From assembly GCA_947649495.1 (NCBI GenBank), contig CANSRU010000005.1, forward strand, positions 86,780-150,779: DNA of 64,000 nt, written 5' to 3'. Position 1 is the stretch's first letter. Each line of letters begins with the position of its first letter. This document shows, one piece after another, positions 47,182 through 56,322 of the stretch. The translations under genes were made by a program, and so were the position numbers. The notes under the pieces are model-generated. The model was not told where the DNA came from and made no database searches. It was given only the letters and a program-made list of their open reading frames with translations. This DNA comes from an uncultured Porphyromonadaceae bacterium (GTDB lineage: Bacteria > Bacteroidota > Bacteroidia > Bacteroidales > Muribaculaceae).

Positions 47182-47553
47182 TTATTGATTGCTTACAAAC
47201 TCCGCATATCCGGCCTCGTCCATCAACGAATCCAATTCATCGGGAGCGGTGAGCTCCACCTTTATTATCCAATTGGATAACGCATCTTCATTTATAAGGC
47301 GGGGATTATCTATCAGATGCTCGTTTATCTCCACCACAGCACCACTTACGGGAGCGATGAGATCGGAAGCTGCCTTCACACTCTCCACAGCGCCGAAATC
47401 TTCGCCGGCCTCTATGTCGTCGCCCACCTCGGGCATATCCACATACACCACATTGCCAAGGGCATGCTGTGCATAATCGGAGATACCAATCAATCCTATA
47501 TTTCCGTCTACCTTTACATATTCGTGCGTCTCTGAATAATAGATTTTGCTCAT
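47182..47553 (-). CDS. gcvH: Glycine cleavage system H protein
   Basis: The 123-residue protein has the lipoyl-attachment lysine in FGAVESVKAASDLIAPVSG and the typical start YYSETHEYVKVDG. It shuttles the aminomethyl group between P, T and L proteins. Presumably lipoylated by the ligase encoded at the head of the same operon. Confidence 0.97.
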   Translation of the reverse strand: MSKIYYSETHEYVKVDGNIGLIGISDYAQHALGNVVYVDMPEVGDDIEAGEDFGAVESVKAASDLIAPVSGAVVEINEHLIDNPRLINEDALSNWIIKVELTAPDELDSLMDEAGYAEFVSNQ

Positions 47554-47572
47554 GATATTTAAGTTTTAAAGT

Positions 47573-48670
47573 TTATTTCTTATAACTCTTTTTATAAAAT
47601 TTCTTCGAAGTGACCACTGCCGGGAAACGCTTGCGTCGTATCTGCACCAGCAGCTCAGTACCGTTTGTGGCATAACGCGAGTCAATAAGAGCCATGGCTA
47701 TGCTCTTGTCGACAGATATTCCCCTATAGCCGGTGGTGATACTTCCTATCACCTCGCCTTCGGGGGTGAGCACATCGTATCCGTGACGCGCAATAGCCCT
47801 GTCGAGAATCTCCAGGCCCACCACCTTGCGGGTTGTGCCTGCCGCTTTTTGCTCAGCCACCACATCACGGCCTATGAACTCAGGCTTATCGGTTTTCACA
47901 AACATCGACAGTCCGGCTTCCACCGGAGTGATATCGTCGGAAAGTTCATCTCCATAAAGCGGCAACCCTACTTCAAAGCGGAGAGTGTCACGGCATCCAA
48001 GACCGCAGGCAGCAACTCTACCCGACTGCATCAGCGCGTCCCACATTGCCACAATAGCATCATGGGGAGCATATATTTCAAATCCATCCTCGCCGGTATA
48101 TCCCGTACGGCTCACCAATATATGCACACCATCAAGCATCTCCTCGCGAAATGTATAGAATGACAGGTCGCCGCAGTTTATGCCAAGCACCTGCTGCATC
48201 ACAGACTCGGCCTCCGGGCCCTGCACCGCCAGCTCCCCGAGCTCCTCGCTCAGATTTTCCACCTCCACATCAAACTCACGCGCATTTTCCACAACCCAGG
48301 CATAGTCTTTCTCTATGTTGGAAGCATTGACCACGAGGAGGAAACTATCGGCATCACGTTTGTACACGAGCAGGTCATCGACAGTCCCGCCACTCCGGTT
48401 AAGCATCATTCCGTAAAATATCTGACCCACGGGCGCTCCCGATACATCGTTTGTAAATATGTGATTGACATACCTCTCGGCGTGTGGACCCGAAATGTTT
48501 ATCTCGCCCATGTGCGACACATCAAACACTCCGCAGCTTGAACGCACGGCATTATGTTCCTCGGTGATTCCGGTATATTGTATCGGCATGTCATATCCGG
48601 CAAAAGGGCTCATAAGCGCCCCTGCCGCCACATGGCGATGGTAAAGGCATGTTCTTTTATTGTCAGTCAT
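47573..48670 (-). CDS. gcvT: Aminomethyltransferase (T protein)
   Basis: The 365-residue protein has the THF-binding family pattern: [35 protein letters not shown] and the later [19 protein letters not shown]. It transfers the methylene unit to tetrahydrofolate and releases ammonia. Between lplA and gcvH in the operon. Confidence 0.97.
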   Translation of the reverse strand: MTDNKRTCLYHRHVAAGALMSPFAGYDMPIQYTGITEEHNAVRSSCGVFDVSHMGEINISGPHAERYVNHIFTNDVSGAPVGQIFYGMMLNRSGGTVDDLLVYKRDADSFLLVVNASNIEKDYAWVVENAREFDVEVENLSEELGELAVQGPEAESVMQQVLGINCGDLSFYTFREEMLDGVHILVSRTGYTGEDGFEIYAPHDAIVAMWDALMQSGRVAACGLGCRDTLRFEVGLPLYGDELSDDITPVEAGLSMFVKTDKPEFIGRDVVAEQKAAGTTRKVVGLEILDRAIARHGYDVLTPEGEVIGSITTGYRGISVDKSIAMALIDSRYATNGTELLVQIRRKRFPAVVTSKKFYKKSYKK

Positions 48671-48685
48671 GGTATTAAGGTATGA

Positions 48686-49657
48686 TTAGAATAATAAATC
48701 TATAAATTGAGCTTTTGAAAGTCCATATATCACATTATCGGCCGGAACTGAAGTCAATGCATCTTCCACAGATTTCCTGTCGAAATGCACACGGCGCAAC
48801 GGGTTTATGAGAAGTTCGTCGATATCGGCAACTTCCAAAAAGTCGCCGGAAAGATTTATGCCGTCAATAAGCCCCTCGGGAGTAGTGGCTACCTGGACGG
48901 AGATTTCACCTGCTCCCTCCACACGGCTGCGCCTTCCACCCTCCTGCGAACGCCCGTATATCCAGCCTGCCTCGTAATAATGTTCCGATAGACTGGCAAT
49001 CTTCTCAACATCGGCTACCGACAGATTCAGTTCGCCATCGCAAAGATGCCTGCGTGCATACGACTTAAACTCCTCTATATCCATATCAAGATGCTCGGCA
49101 AGGGTGGTGATCCGGCTTCGCACAGACTTTACGCCCCGGGCCTCGAGTTTATCCTGTGCCGGAGTGATGGCCGATGTGATATGAGCCATATCGGTGTCGT
49201 AGAGCATCGTTCCATGAACTATGCTCCTATCGCCGAGATGATAGAAAGCATTGCCCGACACCTTACGCTCTCCAACAAGAATATCGTTGCGCGAGGTGTC
49301 GGAGGCATCAAGTCCAAGCGAGCGGAGCATTTCCGCCACCATGGATGTGTAGCGGCTGAAAGTGGTGGCCACAGACGAAGCCCCCGATGTGATGTATGAG
49401 AACATTATATTGCTGCCATCGGCATAGACGCATCCGCCGCCACTCTTCCGGCGGTAGACCTCAATGTTGTGCTCCCGGCAATAATCCAGGTTAACCTCAC
49501 ATTCCACCACCTGATTACGGCCTACGATTACCGTCGGGGCTACCTGCCACATGAAAAAACAATCGCCCTCATCGAAATTGCGTGCCACATATTCCTCCAT
49601 TGCCAGATAGAACGGCAATTTATGCGACCCATTATCCGGAATTGTGACATATTTCAT
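48686..49657 (-). CDS. lplA: Lipoate-protein ligase
   Basis: I use ATG 49657 (MKYVTIPDNGSHKLPFYLAMEEYVA); a longer frame to 49747 contains the promoter and abuts a terminator. The 323-residue protein has RRKSGGGCVYADGSNIMFSYI, the lipoate-AMP loop, the lysine in ILVGERKVSGNAFY and a C-terminal accessory domain. It attaches lipoate to GcvH. As first gene of the gcv operon it couples cofactor loading to enzyme synthesis. Confidence 0.93.
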   Translation of the reverse strand: MKYVTIPDNGSHKLPFYLAMEEYVARNFDEGDCFFMWQVAPTVIVGRNQVVECEVNLDYCREHNIEVYRRKSGGGCVYADGSNIMFSYITSGASSVATTFSRYTSMVAEMLRSLGLDASDTSRNDILVGERKVSGNAFYHLGDRSIVHGTMLYDTDMAHITSAITPAQDKLEARGVKSVRSRITTLAEHLDMDIEEFKSYARRHLCDGELNLSVADVEKIASLSEHYYEAGWIYGRSQEGGRRSRVEGAGEISVQVATTPEGLIDGINLSGDFLEVADIDELLINPLRRVHFDRKSVEDALTSVPADNVIYGLSKAQFIDLLF

Positions 49658-49703
49658 ATCGTCGTAGATTTTAAGGCATTGATGGTGGGGTACACCCACA
49701 TCA

Positions 49704-49734
49704 CAAATATAAACAACCCCATCCACATAGACAA
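49704..49734 (-). promoter_or_regulatory. Promoter of the lplA-gcv operon
   Basis: Minus-strand TTG (49732-49734) lies 20 nt upstream of TATATTTG (49704-49711), 46 nt before the ATG at 49657. It decides the start codon choice. Confidence 0.6.
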
Positions 49735-49747
49735 GGAAACATACCAT

Positions 49748-49781
49748 AAAAAAACTCCCCGGCCAAACAATGGCAAGGGAG
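49748..49781 (-). terminator. Terminator or attenuator upstream of the gcv operon
   Basis: On the minus strand ctcccttgcca and tggccggggag pair (plus-strand arms 49771-49781 and 49755-49765) with a 5-nt loop and are followed directly by U7 (49748-49754). Confidence 0.85.
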
Positions 49782-50129
49782 GCGTTTCATGGTCTTCGTA
49801 ATACTCTTACAAGGCCTTAAGTTTTTTCATAGTGCCTTCAGACTGAAATAATCAATCTTTGAGTACAAAAAAATTAGGGGTTTGGAAAACGGAGAATCGA
49901 ACAATTCTCCTTAGAGGTAGTTGTTTTACGAATAACATGTACTAATAGTAATTGAATCTTTATGATAGGTTAGTGCACGAAATTACACTAATATTTACAC
50001 CGCCACAAATAAATTAATTCTTTTTTAACAAAACCTCATTACAATTGTGTCACCAATAGACAACGATGGAGTTCTCTTTTTGAAAACCCCACCGTTGTCT
50101 TAGCAGATACATATTTGATTATCAAAATA
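49782..50129 (-). other. Non-coding region with a possible sRNA or leader
   Basis: About 350 nt between ettA and the terminator at 49748. On the minus strand it has a promoter-like pair at 49978-50009, a perfect 7-bp hairpin at 49891-49910, a T7 run at 49867-49873 and a 7-codon ORF reading MKKLKAL (49829 down to 49806), then the terminator. A further imperfect inverted repeat (50057-50100, agacaacgatgg/ccaccgttgtct) lies just past ettA. No protein gene is evident. Confidence 0.5.
49978..50009 (-). promoter_or_regulatory. Promoter-like element between ettA and gcv operon
   Basis: Minus-strand TTTG (50006-50009) lies 20 nt upstream of TAATTTCG (49978-49985), one base off the TAnnTTTG consensus. 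No gene follows directly, so a non-coding transcript would result. Confidence 0.4.
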
Positions 50130-51815
50130 TTATTCCATCAGCTTGCGATATCGGCGGCGAGGCGGTTCTTTTCCACCGTTTTTCATCTTCTTATACTCTT
50201 CGTAGTCTGAATACGAACCTTGATAGAACACCACTTCACCATTTCCTTCAAACGACAGGATATGCGTGCATATTCTGTCAAGGAACCAGCGGTCGTGGCT
50301 TACCACCACAGCACATCCGGCAAATTCATCAAGACCTTCCTCGAGAGCCCGGAGAGTATTAACATCGATATCGTTGGTAGGTTCGTCGAGCAAAAGCACA
50401 TTACCCTCCTCTTTCAAAGCCATGGCCAGATGCAGACGGTTACGTTCGCCACCCGACAGCACCCCTATTTTCTTTTCCTGATCGGCTCCCGAAAAATTGA
50501 ATTTCGACAGGTAGGCGCGTGCATTCACATCGCGACCTCCCATGCGGAATGACTCCACGCCCTGCGATATCACCTCGTAGACGCTTTTCTCGGGAAGAAG
50601 ATCGTGGTGGGTCTGATCCACGTATGCTATTTTCACAGTCTCACCTACATCGAAGCTACCCGCATCAGGCGATTCCTGCCCCATGATGAGCCGGAACAAG
50701 GTAGTCTTACCGGCTCCATTCGGACCTATTACACCCACAATGCCGTTAGGTGGAAGCGTGAAGTCGAGGTTAGAAAACAACTGTTTTTTACCGAAAGCCT
50801 TGCTCAATCCCTGGGCTTCTATCACCTTCTGTCCAAGTCGCGGGCCATTGGGAATGAATATCTCCAGACGTTCCTCACGCTGTTTCTGATCCTCGTTGAG
50901 CAGACGGTCGTAGCTTGACAGACGTGCCTTACCCTTGGCCTGACGTGCCTTCGGAGCCATGCGCACCCACTCAAGCTCCCGCTCGAGCGTCTTGCGCCGC
51001 TTGCTCGCCTGCTTCTCTTCCTGAGCCATACGCTTTGTCTTCTGGTCAAGCCACGAGGAGTAGTTGCCCTTCCATGGAATACCCTCACCACGGTCAAGTT
51101 CAAGAATCCATCCGGCCACATGGTCAAGGAAATAACGGTCGTGTGTAATGGCTATAACCGTGCCGGGATACTGCTGCAGATGCTGTTCGAGCCAATCTAT
51201 CGACTCGGCGTCAAGATGGTTGGTAGGTTCGTCGAGCAACAACACATCGGGTTGACGCAGCAACAGACGGCACAGTGCCACGCGGCGGCGCTCACCGCCC
51301 GACAATGTGGCTATCTTCTGGTCGTCGGGCGGACACTGGAGGGCATCCATCGCACGCTCGAGTTTGGAATCGATGTTCCATGCATCGGCGGCATCAAGGG
51401 CATCCTGCAACTCCGACTGACGTGCAATGAGTGCATCCATCTTGTCGGGGTCGTCAAGCACATCGGGGTCGCCGAAAGATTCGTTGACCTTATCGAATTC
51501 AGCCAACAGATCCATTATCGGTTGCACACCCTCGCGAACCACTTCTATCACAGTCTTTTCCGGATCCAACTGAGGCTCCTGCTCCAGATACCCCACGGAG
51601 TAACCCGGAGAGAAAACAACCTCGCCCTGATAGCTCTTGTCAATGCCGGCTATAATTTTGAGCAACGACGATTTTCCTGAACCGTTCAGACCTATTATAC
51701 CGATTTTCGCTCCATAGAAAAACGAAAGGTATATATTTTTCAGCACTTGTTTCTGAGGTGGATATGTCTTTGACACACCAACCATTGAGAATATTATCTT
51801 TTTATCGTCAGCCAT
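50130..51815 (-). CDS. ettA: ABC-F translation factor EttA
   Basis: The 561-residue soluble protein has two ATPase domains: Walker A GLNGSGKSS and GPNGAGKTT, signatures LSGGERRR and LSGGERNR, with an intervening linker, and the EttA-like opening SMVGVSKTYPPQKQVLKNIYLSFFYGAKIG. It has no membrane helices. EttA binds the ribosomal E-site and gates elongation according to energy state. Last gene of a def-side minus-strand group. Confidence 0.93.
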   Translation of the reverse strand: MADDKKIIFSMVGVSKTYPPQKQVLKNIYLSFFYGAKIGIIGLNGSGKSSLLKIIAGIDKSYQGEVVFSPGYSVGYLEQEPQLDPEKTVIEVVREGVQPIMDLLAEFDKVNESFGDPDVLDDPDKMDALIARQSELQDALDAADAWNIDSKLERAMDALQCPPDDQKIATLSGGERRRVALCRLLLRQPDVLLLDEPTNHLDAESIDWLEQHLQQYPGTVIAITHDRYFLDHVAGWILELDRGEGIPWKGNYSSWLDQKTKRMAQEEKQASKRRKTLERELEWVRMAPKARQAKGKARLSSYDRLLNEDQKQREERLEIFIPNGPRLGQKVIEAQGLSKAFGKKQLFSNLDFTLPPNGIVGVIGPNGAGKTTLFRLIMGQESPDAGSFDVGETVKIAYVDQTHHDLLPEKSVYEVISQGVESFRMGGRDVNARAYLSKFNFSGADQEKKIGVLSGGERNRLHLAMALKEEGNVLLLDEPTNDIDVNTLRALEEGLDEFAGCAVVVSHDRWFLDRICTHILSFEGNGEVVFYQGSYSDYEEYKKMKNGGKEPPRRRYRKLME

Positions 51816-51849
51816 ATTTTATGATATCGGGATATATATGTAAACAGGA

Positions 51850-52410
51850 TTATCGGCGGGGAGCATACTTCACAGGATAGTCACAGCGTATCTTGCCGCC
51901 TACTATATTAGCAAGTTTACTCTTAATCAACTGCTTGCGGATAGGTGAGATGTGATCGATATACAATTTACCCTCGAGATGATCGCACTCATGCTGCACT
52001 ATCCGCGCCAGGAAACCGGAAATCTCCTCGCTGTGAGGGTTGAAATCCTCGTCCACCCAGCTCAGGCGGATATGCTCCACACGCTTTACATTTTCCGACA
52101 GTCCCGGAAGGCTCAGACACCCTTCGCTACGCGAAACAGCCTCTCCATCGAGCACCTCCACCACCGGATTGATCAAGGTGAGCTTACGCCCGGCACATTC
52201 GGGGAACGTGTCGCCAACCGGATCGGCATCAATAACCACTATGCGGTCGTTGCGCCCTATCTGCGGAGCCGCCAGCCCGACACCTTCACTTTCATACATC
52301 ATGGCATACATATCTGCAACCAATTGCTTCAGTTCGGGATAATCGGGTGTGATGTCTGTGGAAATCTTTCTGAGCACGGGGTGCCCGTACAAATATACCG
52401 GTAACTTCAT
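51850..52410 (-). CDS. def: Peptide deformylase
   Basis: The 186-residue protein has all three deformylase motifs: GVGLAAPQIG, EGCLSLPG and QHECDHLEG, giving the metal-binding Cys and two His. It removes the formyl group from nascent chains. It lies 5 nt after ruvX and 34 nt before ettA, so likely in one transcript. Confidence 0.97.
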   Translation of the reverse strand: MKLPVYLYGHPVLRKISTDITPDYPELKQLVADMYAMMYESEGVGLAAPQIGRNDRIVVIDADPVGDTFPECAGRKLTLINPVVEVLDGEAVSRSEGCLSLPGLSENVKRVEHIRLSWVDEDFNPHSEEISGFLARIVQHECDHLEGKLYIDHISPIRKQLIKSKLANIVGGKIRCDYPVKYAPRR

Positions 52411-52415
52411 CGTTT

Positions 52416-52847
52416 CTATATTGGATTGTCGTTGTATTGTTTACTTTGTAAATAATCGTTCAGAATTATAGTGGCGGCCATCTCATCGACCAGAGCTTTG
52501 TCGCGACGCTGCATTTTCCTCATTCCGGAATCTATCATGCCCCTATGGGCTATAACCGAGGTGAAGCGCTCGTCGAAAAACACCACCGGCACATCGGGAA
52601 ACAGTTTCTTCAACCGGTTGACGGCCGGAGTGATATACTGCATGGATTCGCTTGCCCGGCCATGCATGTCGCGCGGAAGACCCACCACTATACCGTCCAG
52701 AGTCTCCCTGCCAAGATAATCGCGAATGAAATCGAACAATTTTGCCGACGGCACGGTAGTCAGACCGTTGGCCACTATGCGCAATGTATCAGTCACCGCT
52801 ATCCCGCAGCGCTTACGCCCATAGTCTATGGCCATCAACCGTCCCAT
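52416..52847 (-). CDS. ruvX: YqgF/RuvX Holliday-junction resolvase-like protein
   Basis: The 143-residue RNase H-fold protein starts MAIDYGRKRCGIAVTD, with VVGLPRDMHGRASE and FFDERFTSVIA, the metal-binding residues of the family. It takes part in pre-16S rRNA processing and possibly junction resolution. In frame ATG 52847 adds a short lead (MGRL) before MAIDYG. Confidence 0.95.
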   Translation of the reverse strand: MGRLMAIDYGRKRCGIAVTDTLRIVANGLTTVPSAKLFDFIRDYLGRETLDGIVVGLPRDMHGRASESMQYITPAVNRLKKLFPDVPVVFFDERFTSVIAHRGMIDSGMRKMQRRDKALVDEMAATIILNDYLQSKQYNDNPI

Positions 52848-52874
52848 AATTCACGATTCTGAACCGGAATGGTA

Positions 52875-53432
52875 TCAGATACTGTCATCGAATGTCATTT
52901 CATCAAAGCCCTCGGCATCGAACTCATCGGCATTATAGGCATCCGAGCCATAGAAGTCCTCGTCAATATCGGCCGCGGAAACGGCTGCCGCCTTGGCATC
53001 AATCTTGGCATCGAAATCGTCCATGTCGACAAACTGGGCCGGAGCCTGCCCCATAGCCACGGAGCACACCGGGTCCTGCAGATTTTTTCCCGGCTCGGTA
53101 CGTTTCAGTTCCATAAAGAACGAACGGTCGGTAAGATAATCGAACACGAATATCATACGCTGCCCTTCATCCTCTACAAAATCGCTTATCACCGTGTCCT
53201 CCATCAGATATACATCCTCCGATGCATCGCTGCCCATATCGGCAAGGGTTATCTCCTTGTCCTTCTCCCAGCCATCGTCGCAGAGAAAGAACGAGTTCAT
53301 CTGATTTTTATCGTAGCCCACCGATTCGCAGATGGCATTACGGAGAGCAAGAAACGTAGCGTCGGCATCAATATCTATCTCACGCTTGAAGTTGTCGACC
53401 TCGTCTGACACTATACGGAATTTGTAAACCAT
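52875..53432 (-). CDS. PRiA4b ORF-3-like domain protein
   Basis: The 185-residue protein opens MVYKFRIVSDEVDNFKREIDIDADATFLALRNAICESVGYD and continues FFLCDDGWEKDKEITL, matching the plasmid pRiA4b ORF-3/IS1096 TnpR-like fold. The last 60 residues are strongly acidic (Asp/Glu/Ala-rich). The function is unknown. It heads a ruvX-def-ettA group here, not a mobile element, so a cellular role is likely. Confidence 0.75.
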   Translation of the reverse strand: MVYKFRIVSDEVDNFKREIDIDADATFLALRNAICESVGYDKNQMNSFFLCDDGWEKDKEITLADMGSDASEDVYLMEDTVISDFVEDEGQRMIFVFDYLTDRSFFMELKRTEPGKNLQDPVCSVAMGQAPAQFVDMDDFDAKIDAKAAAVSAADIDEDFYGSDAYNADEFDAEGFDEMTFDDSI

Positions 53433-53531
53433 ATTATCTATCTGTTGCTTTATTCAAGGATATTTTTTGCGAATTTAGCAATTTGCGCCCTAAACAAAAA
53501 AATAAAGCATGTTTTTAATCACTAAAAAGAC

Positions 53532-53562
53532 GCAAGGCTGCATTAAAAAAATGCAGCCTTGC
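53532..53562. terminator. Terminator of the spt gene
   Basis: Perfect 12-bp arms gcaaggctgcat (53532-53543) and atgcagccttgc (53551-53562), 18 nt past the spt stop. Confidence 0.8.
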
Positions 53563-53580
53563 TTATATTGACCGTTAGCC

Positions 53581-54768
53581 TCAGGCTAATATGCCGTGCT
53601 TACGGAATACTTTCTCGATTTTCTCAAGCGCTGTGGTCACCTGCTCTTTGGTATGGGTGGCCATGAGGCTGAAACGTATCAGGGTATCAGTGGGTGCCAC
53701 TGCCGGCGAAACTACCGGATTTACAAATATACCCTCTTCGAGAAGATCGCGTGTCACAGCGAATGTCTTGAAATTATCGCGGATAAACAGCGGAATGATA
53801 GGAGTGGATGTATTACCTATCTCACATCCCATGTTGCGGAATCCGTCAAGCGCATAATTGGTCACATCCCACAATGCCTGCTGACGTTCCGGCTCCTGCT
53901 CCATTATATCTATGGCTGCGAGAGCTGCGGCTGTCGACGCGGGAGTGATGCTGGCGGTAAATATATAGGACCGCGAATGGTGACGGAGATAATTGGTAAT
54001 TTCCTTATCTGTAGCGATAAAACCGCCAAGAGAGGCAAACGATTTCGAGAATGTTCCCATTATGAGGTCGACATCGTCGGCCACACCATAATGATGGCAC
54101 ACGCCACGGCCACCGGGGCCGAACACACCTATGCCGTGAGCCTCATCGACCATCACCGACGCATTGTATTTTTTAGCCAGCTCGGTTATGCTCTTCACAT
54201 CGGCCACATCGCCTTCCATAGAGAACACGCTGTCGGTAACAATAAGCTTCACTTTATCGGGTTCGCATTTCTGAAGCTGCTTTTCAAGCGAAGCCATGTC
54301 GTTGTGCTTATACTTCAACGACTGCGAAAACGACAATCTCCGACCCTCGATTATCGACGCGTGGTCCTGTTCGTCCCACAATATATAATCCTCGCGGCCA
54401 GTAAGGGTGGAAACCACACCGAGATTCACCTCAAATCCGGTGGAGTATATCATCACATCTTCCTTACCGATATATTCGGCAATGCGGGCCTCGAGTTGTT
54501 TATGCAGATCAAGCGTGCCGTTGAGGAATGGCGAGCCGGCACAACCGGTTCCATATTTACGGGTGGCTTCTATGGCGGCTTCCTTTATGCGGGGGTCGTT
54601 GACCAAACCGGTGTAGCAGTTTGACCCGAACATAAGCACCTTTTTACCATTTATCACCACTTCTGGATCCTGCTCGCTCGATATAGCGCGGAAATAGGGG
54701 TATATACCTGCCGCCTTGGCTTCCTGGGGTACGGTATATCTGGAAAGTTTTTCTTGTAACAGCTTCAT
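53581..54768 (-). CDS. spt: Serine palmitoyltransferase (alpha-oxoamine synthase)
   Basis: I use ATG 54768 (MKLLQEKLSRYTVPQEAKAAGIYPYFRAI), the opening typical of Bacteroidales Spt. The 395-residue PLP enzyme has YGTGCAGSPFLNGTLDLHKQLE, MVDEAHGIGVFG and the PLP lysine in MGTFSKSFASLGG. It condenses serine with an acyl-CoA or acyl-ACP to 3-ketosphinganine, the first step of sphingolipid synthesis. Glycine C-acetyltransferase is the close alternative, but overall resemblance favours Spt. Confidence 0.88.
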   Translation of the reverse strand: MKLLQEKLSRYTVPQEAKAAGIYPYFRAISSEQDPEVVINGKKVLMFGSNCYTGLVNDPRIKEAAIEATRKYGTGCAGSPFLNGTLDLHKQLEARIAEYIGKEDVMIYSTGFEVNLGVVSTLTGREDYILWDEQDHASIIEGRRLSFSQSLKYKHNDMASLEKQLQKCEPDKVKLIVTDSVFSMEGDVADVKSITELAKKYNASVMVDEAHGIGVFGPGGRGVCHHYGVADDVDLIMGTFSKSFASLGGFIATDKEITNYLRHHSRSYIFTASITPASTAAALAAIDIMEQEPERQQALWDVTNYALDGFRNMGCEIGNTSTPIIPLFIRDNFKTFAVTRDLLEEGIFVNPVVSPAVAPTDTLIRFSLMATHTKEQVTTALEKIEKVFRKHGILA

Positions 54769-54841
54769 TGTTAAATACGCAGCGTCAATTTCAACAACCT
54801 GCATCCGACGAGGTGTTTATACCTACCGCAAATGCAGGCTG

Positions 54842-54849
54842 CAAATTTA
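54842..54849 (-). promoter_or_regulatory. -7 element upstream of spt
   Basis: Minus-strand TAAATTTG, about 73 nt before the ATG. Consensus match only; -33 spacing is not ideal. Confidence 0.4.
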
Positions 54850-54955
54850 ATGAATTATCGCCAAAAACGTTTCAATTTAAAAACATTTTTTGCCCATTTC
54901 TTTCGATTTGCACAAAAAACAGGGCCATACATATCCGCAAGCTAAGGGAAATTTG

Positions 54956-54963
54956 TATTTTTG
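54956..54963 (+). promoter_or_regulatory. -7 element upstream of the HD-domain gene
   Basis: TATTTTTG matches TAnnTTTG, 44 nt before the ATG at 55008. Confidence 0.4.
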
Positions 54964-55007
54964 TAAGAGTTTGCAAGGCATCAACAATCATTAATCAACG
55001 TCACGCA

Positions 55008-55622
55008 ATGGACAAAGACGAACTGAAGAAACACAAGGAGGAATTTTTAGGACTGCTGCGGTCCACCGGAATTGAAGATATAGACTACTTTATAGCCGAA
55101 CTCGAAAAATCGGGCTTTTTCACCGCTCCGGCATCAATGAACGGCCACATGTGCTACGAAGGCGGACTGATGATACACTCGCTCAACGTGTATTATGCGG
55201 CGATAAAATTAAAAGAGGTGTTTGCCCCGATGCGGCCGGACATATTCGATAAAATTTCTGATGAAAGCATCATAGTGGCGGCTCTGCTCCACGACATGTG
55301 CAAAAGCAACCTCTATTTCCGCAAACGCGATTCCCGCTACGAAATGGGACAGGCACAATATGGCTCCGATTACGGGAACCTACCCATAGGCCATGGTGAA
55401 AAATCGGTGGTAATGCTTCTGCAGATGGGACTTGGACTTACCGATGCGGAAATTTGCGCCATACGCTGGCACATGGGAGCCTGGAGCGTAAACGACTGCG
55501 ACGCCGAGGAGAAAGGCAATTTCCGCAAAGCGGCCGACCTTTACCCGTTGGTGTCGCTCATTCAACTAGCCGACACGGCAGCAGCCGGAATCATAGAGCG
55601 CAAGTACACCACTATCAACTGA
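55008..55622 (+). CDS. HD-domain phosphohydrolase-like protein
   Basis: The start is ATG 55008 (MDKDELKKHKEEFLGLLRSTGIED); the longer frame upstream runs through the promoter and into the divergent spt leader. The 204-residue protein has the HD pattern GGLMIHSLNVYYAAIKL, then AALLHDMCK, GHGEKSVVML and IRWHMG. HD proteins hydrolyse phosphate esters or nucleotides; the substrate is unknown. Convergent with gph, overlapping by 8 nt. Confidence 0.85.
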   Translation: MDKDELKKHKEEFLGLLRSTGIEDIDYFIAELEKSGFFTAPASMNGHMCYEGGLMIHSLNVYYAAIKLKEVFAPMRPDIFDKISDESIIVAALLHDMCKSNLYFRKRDSRYEMGQAQYGSDYGNLPIGHGEKSVVMLLQMGLGLTDAEICAIRWHMGAWSVNDCDAEEKGNFRKAADLYPLVSLIQLADTAAAGIIERKYTTIN

Positions 55623-56286
55623 GCTGGACTCCATCCTTCGCTTCAAGCGCCAGTTCGAGAATCTGCTCCGGCGACGACACGATATGGTCAGCGTAGTTTT
55701 CCCGCAATTCTCTTTCGGGGCGGAAACCCCAGGTGACACCTATGGATGTCACTCCGGCTCGGCGTGCCGTCTCCATATCCACACCTGAATCGCCCACATA
55801 CAGCACCTCAGCCTTTGGCGTGGGACATTTCGACAGGATTCCGAACACTATCGATGGGTCAGGTTTAACAGGGACATTCTCCTTCTGCCCTTCAATAGCG
55901 GCCCACTCTACCGACGGAAAGAAATGCCGCACAAGGCGGTCAACCGCCGACTGATATTTGTTTGAAGCCACAGCCACAGAAATTTTATTCTCGCGCAGAC
56001 GGAGCAACAGCTCCGGTATACCGGGATAAGGTTCTGTACTGTCGGTAAGATGATTGCCGTAATATTCCGTAAAATATTGACGCAGCATGGCCACATTCTG
56101 CTCCGTGCGGACATCCTCGGGAAGCACACGTTTAAGCAAGCGGCTCACACCGTTTCCCACAAAATAGGGATAGGCCTCAGGAGAGTGTGTGGGAAATCCG
56201 GCACGCACCAGGGCATGGTTGGCTGCCGATGCAAGATCGGCTATGGTGTTGAGCAATGTTCCGTCCAAATCAAATATCACAAGCAT
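55615..56286 (-). CDS. gph: HAD-family phosphoglycolate phosphatase-like
   Basis: The 223-residue protein has HAD motif I FDLDGTLLNT, a cap domain, motif II VAVASNK, motif III KPDPS and motif IV GDSGVDMETARRAG. This is the arrangement of Gph-type phosphatases, which remove phosphoglycolate; other small phosphate esters are possible. Confidence 0.86.
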   Translation of the reverse strand: MLVIFDLDGTLLNTIADLASAANHALVRAGFPTHSPEAYPYFVGNGVSRLLKRVLPEDVRTEQNVAMLRQYFTEYYGNHLTDSTEPYPGIPELLLRLRENKISVAVASNKYQSAVDRLVRHFFPSVEWAAIEGQKENVPVKPDPSIVFGILSKCPTPKAEVLYVGDSGVDMETARRAGVTSIGVTWGFRPERELRENYADHIVSSPEQILELALEAKDGVQLS

Positions 56287-56322
56287 AACAGGTGTCTTTT
56301 TATCATTAACAACAATCTTAAG

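Noticed and set aside
49891..49976. Possible degenerate tRNA or 23S rRNA fragment on the minus or plus strand
   Set aside because: A T-arm-like hairpin and TACTAAT are present but loops have eight bases, no acceptor stem can be formed and the resemblance to rRNA is too short.
53596..54624. 342-codon plus-strand open frame opposite spt
   Set aside because: Shadow of serine palmitoyltransferase; no family features.
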